Below, piece after piece: positions 19,148 to 28,438 of a DNA stretch of 64,000 nucleotides. The notes under the pieces were generated by a model that was not told the origin of the DNA, made no database searches, and saw nothing but the letters and a program-made list of their open reading frames with translations. The stretch is from the NCBI GenBank assembly GCA_963711675.1, contig CAVQFB010000011.1, positions 744,001 through 808,000 on the forward strand. The letters are read 5' to 3'. The position numbers and the translations under genes were made by a program. Source of the DNA: CAVQFB01 sp963711675 (GTDB lineage Bacteria > Acidobacteriota > Terriglobia > Terriglobales > Acidobacteriaceae). Numbering within the stretch: position 1 is the stretch's first letter; each line of letters begins with the position of its first letter.

Positions 19148-19610
19148 CATTCACGGAGATGGAGGCGCCGTTGGCCCATGCCGGAATCCGAAAATGCAGT
19201 GCAAATTCTCTGGAAGCTGACATTTTCACTTCGAAGTGGACCGTGCTGTCAAACGGGTAGAGACTTTTCTGTTTCAATTCACATGCCGCACCGTCGTTTA
19301 CCCAGTGCAGAGAAGAAGGAATGTACAAGTTGATCCACACTCCCTGGGGATCACGAAAATAGGTGTTGATGCGATAGTCTGCGGCTACTTGCGGGAGAGT
19401 GCCTGAACAACAGGCCCAGCGTTGATCCTCGCGGTAAGACTTGTGACCGTTATAGTTGTAATCGGAGTAATAGAACGCATGGCCGTCCGCCATCAGCGGC
19501 TTGGCTCCGAGCACGGTGTTGTACATGACGCGCTCCATGCTGTCCCCATATTTTGCTTCGCGCGTGATGCACAGAAGATAGCGCGTCAGCTTGAAGTGAG
19601 CATAGGAACC
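19144..19610 (-). pseudogene. GH127-like (DUF1680) gene, middle fragment
   Basis: Continuation of the gene at 17497-17831, read on minus from about 19610 to the IS. It shows GDSMERVMYNTVLGAKPL, HAFYYSDYNYN, RWACCSGTLPQVAADYRINT and FALHFRIPAWANGASISVNG, which are hallmarks of DUF1680/GH127 beta-L-arabinofuranosidases; the CC pair is part of the metal/nucleophile region in this family. The N-terminal half is missing: at about 19606-19610 the sequence switches abruptly to an unrelated membrane protein. So the gene was truncated and also split by the IS. Confidence 0.78.
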
Positions 19611-19933
19611 AAGAGGAAGATCCCCAAATTCACGACGTGGACGAGTGGAAACTCCCACACAGGCGATGGCTTGAAGATACCGTTGGCGAAGCCCAGGACC
19701 CATCCATAGAGCGGGCTCCAATACGCGTTGAATGCGTGCCTCCAATCGTGCCGAAAGAACGCATCACCGACATCCAGATAGGAAATCCCGTCAGGATCCA
19801 TGGAATACCGACCAGCCCAAACATGAGATAAACCAAGGCCAACACAGATAATCCATAGGAGGCGATCGAGTCTGGCCAGATCTCGCCGCTGAGAGTGAGA
19901 ATTGTCGTCCTGGGAGTTCTCGGTAAATGCCAT
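19606..19933 (-). pseudogene. N-terminal fragment of a multi-spanning membrane protein (GT39-like)
   Basis: The first ~109 residues of a membrane protein: a polar start, LLWIICVGLGLSHVWAG, the luminal motif MDPDGISYLDVGDAF, FNAYWSPLYGWVLGF, and the start of another helix (VHVVNLGIFLLV). The DGISYLD...YWSPLYG pattern resembles acidobacterial glycosyltransferase-39/ArnT-like membrane proteins, which normally have several hundred residues. The frame runs straight into the GH127-like fragment and stops six codons later, so a deletion or an assembly join truncated it. Confidence 0.65.
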
Positions 19934-20142
19934 CAGGCAGCTCAGTTATAGCGACAGTGTAACCCTGTCGTTCGCCAAAACTAGCACGAGGATGAGATCA
20001 ATTGCTCCAGAGTTTGGACGAAAGAATCGGCAGTTACAAGCTAAGAATGTTCCGGATAGACTTTTGCGCACCACAGGAGATAGCGTTCAAAACGATTGTT
20101 CGTCCGACCTGGCTCAAGGCAGATTTTTCACCCACTGGCGAG
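19934..20142. other. Intergenic, no feature seen
   Basis: About 210 bases between the truncated membrane protein and the methyltransferase end; no coding pattern or hairpin of note. Confidence 0.4.
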
Positions 20143-20871
20143 TCAGGTTCTGCGGAACAGATAATCGTGCCGGGTTGGGGAAATATACGGCCGTTGGTTC
20201 CGATCAATGCTTTGATGTGGAAAGTGGAATTCAATCCGCAACCCAGCGTCTTGGGCCATTCGGATAAATGTTTCAGGCGAGGCAAAAAAGACGGCGGCCT
20301 GGTCACCCACCAGAGTCGGGCCTCGCTGTTCACCTGACACGAGGCGGCGGCATATTCCAATGAAACTCCGGAAGCCACGCTTTCGAAGCATCCACCAAAG
20401 CATTTCTGGAATGCTCTTATGCAGAGGAACGCTCGTAATTTCCTTGCTCCGCGGTATCTCTCCAAGCCAGACACGAGCATTCGGCTTACAAATCCTGGCA
20501 ATCTCACACAAACTCCCGGCCATCCTGTCTTGAGGCACCAGTAATAACACGCTATTACAGACAACCACCGAAGCACATGCGTCGGGCAACGGAATTGAGT
20601 CGGTACGCCCCTGCCTGACATCGAGCCCGAGAGCGCGCAAGGGCTCTACCTCTTGCTCAGTAGCATTGAGGCCCACTGCAGAGTTTACGCCGCTTTCTAT
20701 AGCCCATCGAAGCAGCAGACCGTCTCCGCATCCTATGTCCACGAACTGGTCTTCACCGCGAAAGGCAAGTTCGCGGAAGATTCTGCGATTGACGAACTCT
20801 GTAACTGCTTTAAATGGGCCACGCCCAGCCAGTATGTGAAGATCATCCTTCATTTTTGTTTTATTATGCAC
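20143..20871 (-). CDS. Class I SAM-dependent methyltransferase
   Basis: 242-residue cytoplasmic methyltransferase. The SAM-binding motif I is FVDIGCGDGLLLRWAI (about residues 42-57), followed by an acidic region and the post-motif VVVCNSVLLLVPQDRM, as in UbiE/Methyltransf_11 enzymes. The C-terminal half (PEMLWWMLRKRGFRSFIGI) is typical of proteins near glycan or lipid loci but gives no substrate. ATG 20871 has no clear Shine-Dalgarno; the internal ATG seven codons in is an alternative. It stands alone among gene fragments. Confidence 0.8.
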   Translation of the reverse strand: MHNKTKMKDDLHILAGRGPFKAVTEFVNRRIFRELAFRGEDQFVDIGCGDGLLLRWAIESGVNSAVGLNATEQEVEPLRALGLDVRQGRTDSIPLPDACASVVVCNSVLLLVPQDRMAGSLCEIARICKPNARVWLGEIPRSKEITSVPLHKSIPEMLWWMLRKRGFRSFIGICRRLVSGEQRGPTLVGDQAAVFFASPETFIRMAQDAGLRIEFHFPHQSIDRNQRPYISPTRHDYLFRRT

Positions 20872-20897
20872 TCGAAGTCGCGGACTTCTGCAAGTCG

Positions 20898-20917
20898 AAT
20901 GCTAAGCCGTTAGCATT
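20898..20917. repeat. Perfect inverted repeat upstream of the methyltransferase
   Basis: AATGCTAA-GCCG-TTAGCATT: an 8-bp stem with a 4-base loop, 27 bases upstream of the methyltransferase start. It could be an operator or a terminator for the decayed gene beyond it. There is no T-run on either side. Confidence 0.5.
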
Positions 20918-20944
20918 TAGAATGCAGTGATGCCGTCGCCTTAG

Positions 20945-21225
20945 GGTTGACCCAAGCCAAGACCTTCCAGTTCGGTTCCGCCGACTTTCCCGGAGCACAA
21001 CTGTCTATCATCGTCGACGAGGACAGTAAGTGTCCTCGTCCTGGGCGACCAGATCATTGCTGGTAGCGAGGCTGCCTTTACGCTGAAGGGATATACCTAC
21101 AAGCTGCTGAATCTCAATGGAGCAGCAGGCCGACGCTACAGGAATCAGCACTGCGAGGCGGAGTCGTTGGAATCTACCTCGATACCACAAACGCAATTCG
21201 GTGTGACCAGCTTGATGAAATGATT
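20945..21225 (+). pseudogene. Decayed HAF-repeat-like extracellular protein gene
   Basis: Short pieces in different + frames resemble the HAF-type repeat proteins common in Acidobacteria: TFQFGSADFPGAQLS, then AAFTLKGYTYKLLNLNG, then GGVVGIYLDTTN (compare the family's GQIVGFYVD). Frames change and stops intervene, so this is a relic. Family assignment rests on motif resemblance only. Confidence 0.4.
21016..21040. repeat. Hairpin with a 10-bp perfect stem
   Basis: GACGAGGACA-GTAAG-TGTCCTCGTC, ten paired bases around a five-base loop. There is no following T-run, so it is not a standard terminator. It lies within the decayed HAF-like sequence. Confidence 0.55.
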
Positions 21226-21301
21226 CGTTTTGAATTGTGGCGAACGACAAGGCTCTGTGTTAATGAGCGTGATTGATTCGATGGCAATGTCGGCATGCAA
21301 C

Positions 21302-24100
21302 TCAGCCACGAGCGATAGCGGCTTTGCGTGCGACGAGATTGTAGCCTTTGGCCTTGGCATCCGTCTCGATCGCGTCGAGATGGGTGCGGCCTGTGGCCGG
21401 CCTTCCCGACTTCATTTCGATTTCCGCGAGCGCCAGACGAGCATGGAGTTCAATGCCTTGATAACCGAGCTCACGCGCCTTCGCGACGATATGGGCCAAT
21501 TCCGTTATTGCCGCAGTCCTTAAAGAGGAATCGGTAACGCCTTTCTCGGCGGTCTCGATACCAGCCCCGGCGATCGCGGTTTGCCAGCGGATTTCCGGAT
21601 TCTGACTCTTGGCCGCAACGAGTCGTGCGTGTTGCGTCGCCTCTTTGGCTGCCGCCGCCTTACCCTCAATCAGCATCGTGCGGGCGAGAGTGCCCCAAGC
21701 CCGAGCCTCGTCATCACGGGCCTTCTCTTTTTCAAAGACCTCGATCACCTGCCGGAGCGTCGCTTCTTGATCGGCTGGAGAATGCCCTTCCTCAAGCGCC
21801 AAATCTGCGAGTCCAAGCTGAGTCTCGGCAATGCCGAGCTTGTCGCCCGCCGAGGTCCTGGCAGCCAGAGTCTGCTCGTACATTTTCCGGGCGCCCGCGA
21901 AGTCAGCCTCCTCGACCAGCAAATCTCCCAGACTATACGTCGCGTAAGTGGAAGAGTATTGATCACCATTCTTCTGCCAGATCGCAAGCGACTCTTCGAA
22001 TCCCTGCTTTGCGCCGACGAGGTCCCCTTGCCGTGCATGCAGATTAGCGATGTTGTAACCCGCGATGGCACCGCTTCCGGTATTCCCGGTTTCCCGGTCC
22101 AATTGGAGGGCTTCCTCATAAAGCTTGGTGGCCCCGCGCAGATCCCCCTGCTCCTGTCGCTCGTTGGCGAGGTTCGAGATGGCTGCGGCCTGGCGCGACT
22201 TGTCATCGAGTCGGCCGAAGATGGCCAGCGCCTCCCGATGCATTTTTTCGGCGGTAGCGAGGTCGCCCTGGGTTTCATAGACCAGGCCGAGATTGTTGAG
22301 CACGGCGGCCTCACCACGTTCCGATCCAATACTTCGAAAAATGGTTTGCGCCTGCTGGTAAAGGCGGATCGATTCGGGTGCATCGGACTGAGCTGTCGCA
22401 TCCGCCCAGGTGCGCAAAGAGTCGGCTTCGCCGTCCCGGTCTCCGGCTGCCGCGAAGATGTCCCTGGCCTCTCGGCAGTCTGCGATCGCATTTTGCACCT
22501 GCTGGAAATAGTCGAACAGCCAGCACTGTTCTTTCCGCGCGTTCGCCAGCATCAGCCGGGCTCCCTGCGTCCTGGCTTTCTCGACGGCCCGAGCCAGGGG
22601 TTGCTCTTGATGCTTATAGTCCCCCAGCGCATTCCACGCCGTTGCTTCCTGCAGATCAATGCGCGGATCCTCGGAAGCGGGGGCAGCAAGTTTGCGAAGT
22701 GAATCGATCGTAGCGAGAGCATCATGTCCTTTACTGCCGCGGCTCTGCACGGCTGCGAGCCTGAGCCCGTAATCGACGTTGTCGGGAAACAACGTGAAGA
22801 GGGCGCGGTAGACGTCGATCGCCTTCTCATATTGGTTATCGATCTCGCGATAGCGGCCTTCCACGGCCAGCCTCTCCTCGCGAGAAAGATTGGCAGCCAA
22901 TTCATACCCTTGCCGGGCTTCCTGTTGAGCCTTTTTCTCGAAACCCAATCGGAACCACGCCTCTGCCAGCGCAGAGTGCGCCAGGGAATACTTCGGGTCG
23001 GCGGCCACCGACCGCTGCAAAAGATCGCGAGCTTCAAGGACATCGAACACGCGCAGTCGAGCCAGCCCTTCCGAATAAAGGCGGGCAGCTTCACGGCCGG
23101 AAGGCAAGGAGGCACGGACGCTCACTGCCTCCACCGGAGAAACCGCTTCTACCCCAAGCTTCTCGCGCAAACGGGAACCCGCCTGCGACACTACGTCAAA
23201 CAGGTCAGCCTCGCTACCAACCACGGCGACGTCAGCGATAGTCTCCCCGGCAACGGTATCTTGCAGGCGCAGATCGAGGCGGATGCGGCCGTTCGACTTT
23301 TCACCGAGTACCGTGTAGGAGCCGAGGACGACGAGGTCACTGTCCAGATTCTTGTGCAAGCGGGCAAGCGTATTCCGGGATAGGCTGTCAGCATCCACCA
23401 GAGGAAGATCGAGCTTCGTGCGCGCGATATCTTCCCCCGAAACGGGCCGCAATTTTTCTCCGGCCACCAGTTCAGTGCTCAGCATTTCCGCCAAAGCCGT
23501 GGACAGCCAGCCCTCTTCTGGGCGTCCCGACAAGTTGCGAAATCCGAGAACTGCGATGGAACGGCGAGCCACAGGGTTTGCCCCGGTCGAACTAGTGGCA
23601 GGCGGGTGCATCTTCGGCCGAAGGTAGAAACGGTATCCAAGCAGGCTCGCAGCCAGCAAAATTGCCAGGCCAGCCGAAAGGAACCAGCGCCCGTGCTGGG
23701 GCTTCTCCTCTTCTTCTATGGTGACCCTTTGAATGGAGTGACTCTGGACAACCAGGTCACCTTCTCCTTCAGCGACGTGCCGCACCTTCTGCGCAAAGCG
23801 GTAACCCCGGCCGGGAACGGTGGCAATGTAGTGCGCATTCTGGGCTGAGTCTCCCAGCGCCTTTCTCAAAACGAAGATGTTCTGGGAGAGATTGGCCTCC
23901 TCGACGAAGGTGTCGGGCCACAGACGCTTCATCAGATCGTCCTTGAGCACGACCCGTTCGCTGTGGTCCACCAGGATCAAGAGGGTCTCAAAGACCTTTG
24001 GGGGCAGCGGAATTGGTTCTTCTCCGCGAAAAAGCAAGCGTTCTTCGGGATCAATCCGGTATGGCCCGAATTCGTAGAAGTGCTTGCTCTCATTGGCCAT
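21302..24100 (-). CDS. Winged-helix DNA-binding protein with TPR repeats (CadC/ToxR-like)
   Basis: About 932-residue membrane-anchored regulator. ATG 24100 is preferred over the upstream start at 24193 because the conserved opening is ESKHFYEFGPYRIDPEERLL. Residues 1-110 are an OmpR/CadC-type winged helix (VFETLLILVDHSERVVLKDDL; GRGYRFAQKV). A transmembrane helix follows (AGLAILLAASLLGYRFYL), then a FlgO/TolB-N-like domain (IAVLGFRNLSG) and a long series of TPR repeats (NNLGLVYETQGDLATAEKMH; SNLANERQEQGDLRGATKLY). This layout is widespread in Acidobacteria; direct targets are unknown. It is divergent from the small gene at 24388. Confidence 0.92.
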   Translation of the reverse strand: MANESKHFYEFGPYRIDPEERLLFRGEEPIPLPPKVFETLLILVDHSERVVLKDDLMKRLWPDTFVEEANLSQNIFVLRKALGDSAQNAHYIATVPGRGYRFAQKVRHVAEGEGDLVVQSHSIQRVTIEEEEKPQHGRWFLSAGLAILLAASLLGYRFYLRPKMHPPATSSTGANPVARRSIAVLGFRNLSGRPEEGWLSTALAEMLSTELVAGEKLRPVSGEDIARTKLDLPLVDADSLSRNTLARLHKNLDSDLVVLGSYTVLGEKSNGRIRLDLRLQDTVAGETIADVAVVGSEADLFDVVSQAGSRLREKLGVEAVSPVEAVSVRASLPSGREAARLYSEGLARLRVFDVLEARDLLQRSVAADPKYSLAHSALAEAWFRLGFEKKAQQEARQGYELAANLSREERLAVEGRYREIDNQYEKAIDVYRALFTLFPDNVDYGLRLAAVQSRGSKGHDALATIDSLRKLAAPASEDPRIDLQEATAWNALGDYKHQEQPLARAVEKARTQGARLMLANARKEQCWLFDYFQQVQNAIADCREARDIFAAAGDRDGEADSLRTWADATAQSDAPESIRLYQQAQTIFRSIGSERGEAAVLNNLGLVYETQGDLATAEKMHREALAIFGRLDDKSRQAAAISNLANERQEQGDLRGATKLYEEALQLDRETGNTGSGAIAGYNIANLHARQGDLVGAKQGFEESLAIWQKNGDQYSSTYATYSLGDLLVEEADFAGARKMYEQTLAARTSAGDKLGIAETQLGLADLALEEGHSPADQEATLRQVIEVFEKEKARDDEARAWGTLARTMLIEGKAAAAKEATQHARLVAAKSQNPEIRWQTAIAGAGIETAEKGVTDSSLRTAAITELAHIVAKARELGYQGIELHARLALAEIEMKSGRPATGRTHLDAIETDAKAKGYNLVARKAAIARG

Positions 24101-24387
24101 AGCAGCTCTTGAACAGTTCCTGAGAACTTTTTGAGGCGTTCCTAAAGACTGCGGAGCCAGCTTGCGGGCAGGATGCGTCGCGTGGGGGCACACGGCGGAA
24201 CGCCATGGGCTGCAAATCTAGCACGGCAACCGGCTGGGGGCAACGAGTCGCGAGGGGCGCTAGTGGCTTAGTCGCTGCCATTCGGACGGTAGTGAGGAAT
24301 TTGCCACAGTCAGTTTTCTTGACACGACACCGCCAGCATTCCGGCACGGACCAAGGCTGGTTGCTGGCAAACCAAGTGGAGGCTGGA

Positions 24388-24678
24388 ATGGCGAAGAGAA
24401 CCACTCGAATCACGGTTGAGACCAGACGCACGCTCATTATTCAAAGAGCGAACCCGGTACGTGCCTGGTGCTCACATTGCGCGGCAGAAGTAGACACAGT
24501 CGTGCTGGACGCCGCCGGCGTTCTGGCGCAAGTGGATGACAGCACGATCCAACAATGGCTGGACTCTGAGGAACTGCACGCGGCCCAGATGAAGGATGGA
24601 ATGGCACGAATCTGTCTGGATTCTCTGCTGAGATCAGCAAGTCGGGCTCTTCCCCAAACCATAGATCCAAAACTCTAA
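24388..24678 (+). CDS. Small DNA-binding-like protein, MerR/excisionase-like
   Basis: 96-residue cytoplasmic protein. ATG 24388 follows GGAGG at 24378-24382. It begins RTTRITVETRRTLIIQR, has a CxxC pair in AWCSHCAAEVDTV, then a helix-turn-helix-like stretch (AAGVLAQVDDSTIQQWLDS) and a short tail. Short proteins of this build (strand, CxxC, MerR-like HTH) recur in Acidobacteria and are presumed regulators. It lies 15 bases before the secreted protein at 24694, so it may control that run of genes. Confidence 0.7.
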   Translation: MAKRTTRITVETRRTLIIQRANPVRAWCSHCAAEVDTVVLDAAGVLAQVDDSTIQQWLDSEELHAAQMKDGMARICLDSLLRSASRALPQTIDPKL

Positions 24679-24693
24679 AAGAAGGAGACTGTT

Positions 24694-25935
24694 ATGAACT
24701 TACTGCGGCATCAACGTCTTACGGCCTGTCTACGACCAACGACTTCGCCAGTGCTGGCAGTCGCGCTTGTTCTGGCGATGCTGGTGTCTTTCGGCTTTGC
24801 ACAACAAGCAGCAAAACCACTTACGAATGACGACGTTGTCTCGATGGTGAAGAGCTCCCTTCCAGAGGAAGTGATTCTGAACGCTCTTCAAGCAAACGAT
24901 ACGAATTTCGACACATCCGCGAGCGGGTTGATCGCGTTGAAGAACGCAGGAATAAGTTCCAAATTGATGTCCGCGATGCTGGCCGCCGCGGCGGCGAAGA
25001 AGAATCCGCCGAGTTCGCAGCCGGCAGCAGCCGGACAACCCTTGGGCCTTTCTGCGAGCGGTAATGGTTCTGCTGCCCAGTCACCCGCCGCCGGTCTGGC
25101 CCAGTTCGGCCAGGTTATGAAAGCGATGATGGGCGGCGGACAACCCGGCCTACCGAACGGCGGCGGCGGCCTAGGCGGGCTTGCCGCACTCAGCACCACG
25201 GCTTCGCTTCCAGCAGGGGGGATGCCCGTCGTGGGATTCCTGGAGGCTACCGGACGCAAGGACTTGACGCCGGAACGGACCTTTGTTGCTCAGACAAAAT
25301 CGAAGGCTGATTCGCTGAAGAACATCGCCGTGGATAGCGCGACAAAATCAACTCTGGAAGCCGGCATCAATCAAGCCTGGTATACGACCGCTGAGCATAT
25401 GGGTTCTGGCTTTGGAGGCTCGGTTGCCAGCAATGCGATCTGGCAAACCTCGAATGATGTTGCCGCCGGGGTACTCGCCCGCCGCTTCAAACCCTCTTCC
25501 AAGTATGTCTGGGCACTTTCTGGCGTGAGTTCGTCAGTGGTCGCTTCGTCGAACCTGCCGAAGTTTGATCTGAGCTATGCCAATCTGCCTGGCGTTAACG
25601 CGGATGAATTCGAACCTGCGATTGTGAAGCTATCTCCTTCGAACAATGCTTGGAGACTGGTCGGGGCCACCAATGCGAAGTCTGACACCGTGCTCACCAC
25701 CGCCCCGGAGTGGCAGGTCTACTCATCGTTCATAGAAGACCGGGTACCCGCCACGGTAAGCAAGGTCGCTTCCGGGCATACGCAAATCTCACCGAATGCA
25801 GCACTCGCCGCTGGCGAATACGCGGTCGTGTTGCGTCCCATTTCAAAAGCCAAGAAATTTTCCGGTGCTGAGGTGGCAGAAAACCAGGGTGGTGGTCTGC
25901 TCTTCAATTCCGCATGGTCTTTCTCGGTGAAGTAA
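24694..25935 (+). CDS. Secreted protein of unknown function with Gly/Ala-rich linker
   Basis: 413 residues; AAGAAGGAGA precedes ATG 24694. The signal peptide (ALVLAMLVSFGFAQ) is followed by LTNDDVVSMVKSSLPEEVILNALQ, a motif found at the start of many acidobacterial exported proteins. Then comes a low-complexity A/G/P linker (residues ~85-165) and a folded C-terminal half with FSGAEVAENQGGGLLFNSAWSF near the end. No catalytic motif is recognised. Its end overlaps the upstream extension of the next frame, and the real start of the next gene is 35 bases on, so they are likely co-transcribed. Confidence 0.75.
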   Translation: MNLLRHQRLTACLRPTTSPVLAVALVLAMLVSFGFAQQAAKPLTNDDVVSMVKSSLPEEVILNALQANDTNFDTSASGLIALKNAGISSKLMSAMLAAAAAKKNPPSSQPAAAGQPLGLSASGNGSAAQSPAAGLAQFGQVMKAMMGGGQPGLPNGGGGLGGLAALSTTASLPAGGMPVVGFLEATGRKDLTPERTFVAQTKSKADSLKNIAVDSATKSTLEAGINQAWYTTAEHMGSGFGGSVASNAIWQTSNDVAAGVLARRFKPSSKYVWALSGVSSSVVASSNLPKFDLSYANLPGVNADEFEPAIVKLSPSNNAWRLVGATNAKSDTVLTTAPEWQVYSSFIEDRVPATVSKVASGHTQISPNAALAAGEYAVVLRPISKAKKFSGAEVAENQGGGLLFNSAWSFSVK

Positions 25936-25970
25936 AAGAAACGCTGACCCGTGGGCGACGGAGGACTCCG

Positions 25971-28415
25971 ATGACTAGCACACAGCGACTCGCAGCAATC
26001 CTCGCGGTATTGACGATGGCCATGTCAGAAACGCTGGCACAAGGGACGAATTCGACTCCTGCCATCACGGTTGAAGCCGTCCCAGCGTGCGTTATTCAGA
26101 GCACACCAGTGATCGTCGACGGTACAGCGAGGAACTCAGGAGGCGGAAAAACGGTCGCCATCAGCATCGCGCCTCCGTCCTCCAACGGTGCGCCGGTCAA
26201 GCTGGCCGCTCCGCTGCAGGGGGACGGGACGTTCTTTGCGGACTACGCTCCTCCTGGCTTGGGCAACTATGTGGTGACTGCCACGAGCCTGCAGGGGACC
26301 GCAACCGCGAAGGCATCATTCCAGGTGGTGTCACCTCCGGTGATCAAGGTGGATGTGGCGCCCCGTTCTGTAACCGCGGAGCCGCAGAGCTGTTCTGCTT
26401 CCGCCACCACACCGCATACCAGGATTACGATCAGCGGCCACACAGACATGGTTTGCGGCGAGCGAGCGGTGAGAATCCTGGTCACCCCGCCAGCCCCGGA
26501 TCATCCGCACTCGGTAAGTGTTCAGGCGGATAACACCGGCAATTTTCTATGGTCGGAGGATGCGCCTTCTTCTCCGGGAACCTACCGTGTACAAGCCCTG
26601 GCGCCCGGCGGCCGAGCGACTTCGGAGTCGACATTCCAGGTTGAGAGGCCTGAATCGGATAAGGGCAACCCGATTGAACTGGCAATTGTCTCAGCCCCGC
26701 CAGGGCTGGGCGATGAAGTGATCTTCAAAGGTATGACTCCGGTCGACGGCACCGGCCCGCTACGGGCGACTGTCAAGCCTCCGTCCGGTCCAAACATCCC
26801 TGTGAGTGTGCCCGTGCAACCGGATGGCAGCTTTCAATTCTGCATGAATAACACTTCCCAGTCGGGAAACTACAACGTTTGCGCAGAATCGCCAGGAGGC
26901 AGGTTCAGCCGGAAGCTCAGCTTCAAAGTCGACGCGGGCATGCAGCCGCCTGACACCGATCCCGAACTCGGGAAGATGGCAGTCGAACTCGTGGACCAGA
27001 TCAAGGAACTGAACAACGCACTGCCCGCGTCTCCCGCCACGGAAGGACTGGACAAAGACTTAACCGACGTACAGGCTGCGCTGCTCGACAGTCTGAAACA
27101 AATCGCTGAATTCGATACGAAGTTGCACGAGATCCTGAACTTGCGCAACGACTATCCGATGGCGGGACCGGCATACGATGCCCTGCTCAAACAGCTGGAG
27201 GATTTCCAGGACGAAGCCTGGAAAGAAGAGGTGAAGATCAGCGCTCTGCTGCAAACGAGCAAGCCCGATGAAGTGAAGTGCGACAACACAGCCCTCATCG
27301 TGGAGGAACTTAATGATCTTGCCGAACTGATCTCGACGATTCAAAAACCGATGGAAGAGGTGGCTAACTGGGAGGCATCGACTGTAAAAGGAGCTGGGCT
27401 CGAGGATCCCGGTCACTATTGCCAGGGGATTGCCAATCCTAACGGCCAGATCCAACCGGAATCGCCGACCAAGCTGCAGTTCACCAAGGCACTCGAGGGT
27501 ATCGACCCCGGTGACAAGCCTGTGCAGTATTTCAACACCGTATTAAAGGAGGTCCAGAATGTCATTTCCCGAAACTCCGAGCTGGTCTTTGACGCTTATT
27601 GTCAGAAGTTCGAAGGTCCGGTCAGCGGAACCATGGATGCAGACGTGGAAACCGGCGGCACACGCTGGTGGCGTTACCGCATCCAGCTCGACGGTGCTCT
27701 GACGCTGCGCTATCCCAAAGGAGCCACGGGAGCGGTGCAGTTGTCGGGAGAATTTCAAGGTACCGCGACCCACATCGAGGTGTGGGAGAACTCTTACGCT
27801 GTGCTGTTCCCTGACTTACTGCGGGGGATCGGTGCAACTTACATCCACAAGGTCTCTGCGGCAGTCACTCCGGCCGGGCCACATCCGGTGAAGATGGGAT
27901 TTGGGGCCAACTCCCCGGAAGCAACATCGTCGGCGGACTTCCCAGCTCAGAAGGGTACGCCAACCTTTGGGCCGGCCGATTTCAGAATCCCCGTCAAAGG
28001 AACGATCGAGAAGAACTCGGTCGTTCTCACCCTCGAGCCCGCAACCCACGATTTTGAGGAAGACGTAATGAAAATGCGGGCCAAGTATCTGATCTTTTCC
28101 ATGATGACGCTGGCCCCTAACTTCCAGGAGATCGACTTCCCGCCCTACAAAAATGCGCGCTTCATGCTGATGAGAGCTTTCGAAGGAGAGCGAGTCGAGT
28201 TCCCTCTTAAGATCAACCCGAACTCGATGGAGATCTCGAAAGCCTTCGCTCCTCCGCCGCATGGTGGGCCGATAGGAACCAGGAGCCGTGCGACTGCCAC
28301 TTACACGCTTAATGTCAGGGCGTGTAATCCGGGCTGTCTTTCAAATAACCCGTCACCCCGGTCCATCTCGGCGAACGGAAAGAAAGCACCTGCCAAAATT
28401 GTCGCGAAGCACTAA
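25971..28415 (+). CDS. Secreted protein with repeated beta-sandwich domains
   Basis: About 814 residues from ATG 25971, which follows GGAGG. After a signal peptide (AAILAVLTMAMSETLAQ) there are three related Ig-like repeats of roughly 100 residues. Each ends in a similar phrase: GLGNYVVTATSLQG, SSPGTYRVQALAPGG, QSGNYNVCAESPGG. A helical, probably coiled-coil segment follows (~residues 325-480: LVDQIKELNNALP, LLKQLEDFQDEAWKEEVK), then a C-terminal beta-rich domain. No enzyme signature. Likely a surface or periplasmic structural or binding protein; function unknown. Confidence 0.75.
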   Translation: MTSTQRLAAILAVLTMAMSETLAQGTNSTPAITVEAVPACVIQSTPVIVDGTARNSGGGKTVAISIAPPSSNGAPVKLAAPLQGDGTFFADYAPPGLGNYVVTATSLQGTATAKASFQVVSPPVIKVDVAPRSVTAEPQSCSASATTPHTRITISGHTDMVCGERAVRILVTPPAPDHPHSVSVQADNTGNFLWSEDAPSSPGTYRVQALAPGGRATSESTFQVERPESDKGNPIELAIVSAPPGLGDEVIFKGMTPVDGTGPLRATVKPPSGPNIPVSVPVQPDGSFQFCMNNTSQSGNYNVCAESPGGRFSRKLSFKVDAGMQPPDTDPELGKMAVELVDQIKELNNALPASPATEGLDKDLTDVQAALLDSLKQIAEFDTKLHEILNLRNDYPMAGPAYDALLKQLEDFQDEAWKEEVKISALLQTSKPDEVKCDNTALIVEELNDLAELISTIQKPMEEVANWEASTVKGAGLEDPGHYCQGIANPNGQIQPESPTKLQFTKALEGIDPGDKPVQYFNTVLKEVQNVISRNSELVFDAYCQKFEGPVSGTMDADVETGGTRWWRYRIQLDGALTLRYPKGATGAVQLSGEFQGTATHIEVWENSYAVLFPDLLRGIGATYIHKVSAAVTPAGPHPVKMGFGANSPEATSSADFPAQKGTPTFGPADFRIPVKGTIEKNSVVLTLEPATHDFEEDVMKMRAKYLIFSMMTLAPNFQEIDFPPYKNARFMLMRAFEGERVEFPLKINPNSMEISKAFAPPPHGGPIGTRSRATATYTLNVRACNPGCLSNNPSPRSISANGKKAPAKIVAKH

Positions 28416-28438
28416 AGGTAAGTAAAGGTAAACATGCC

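Noticed and set aside
21581..22702. 373-codon + frame opposite the TPR regulator
   Set aside because: Shadow produced by repetitive TPR codons on the other strand.
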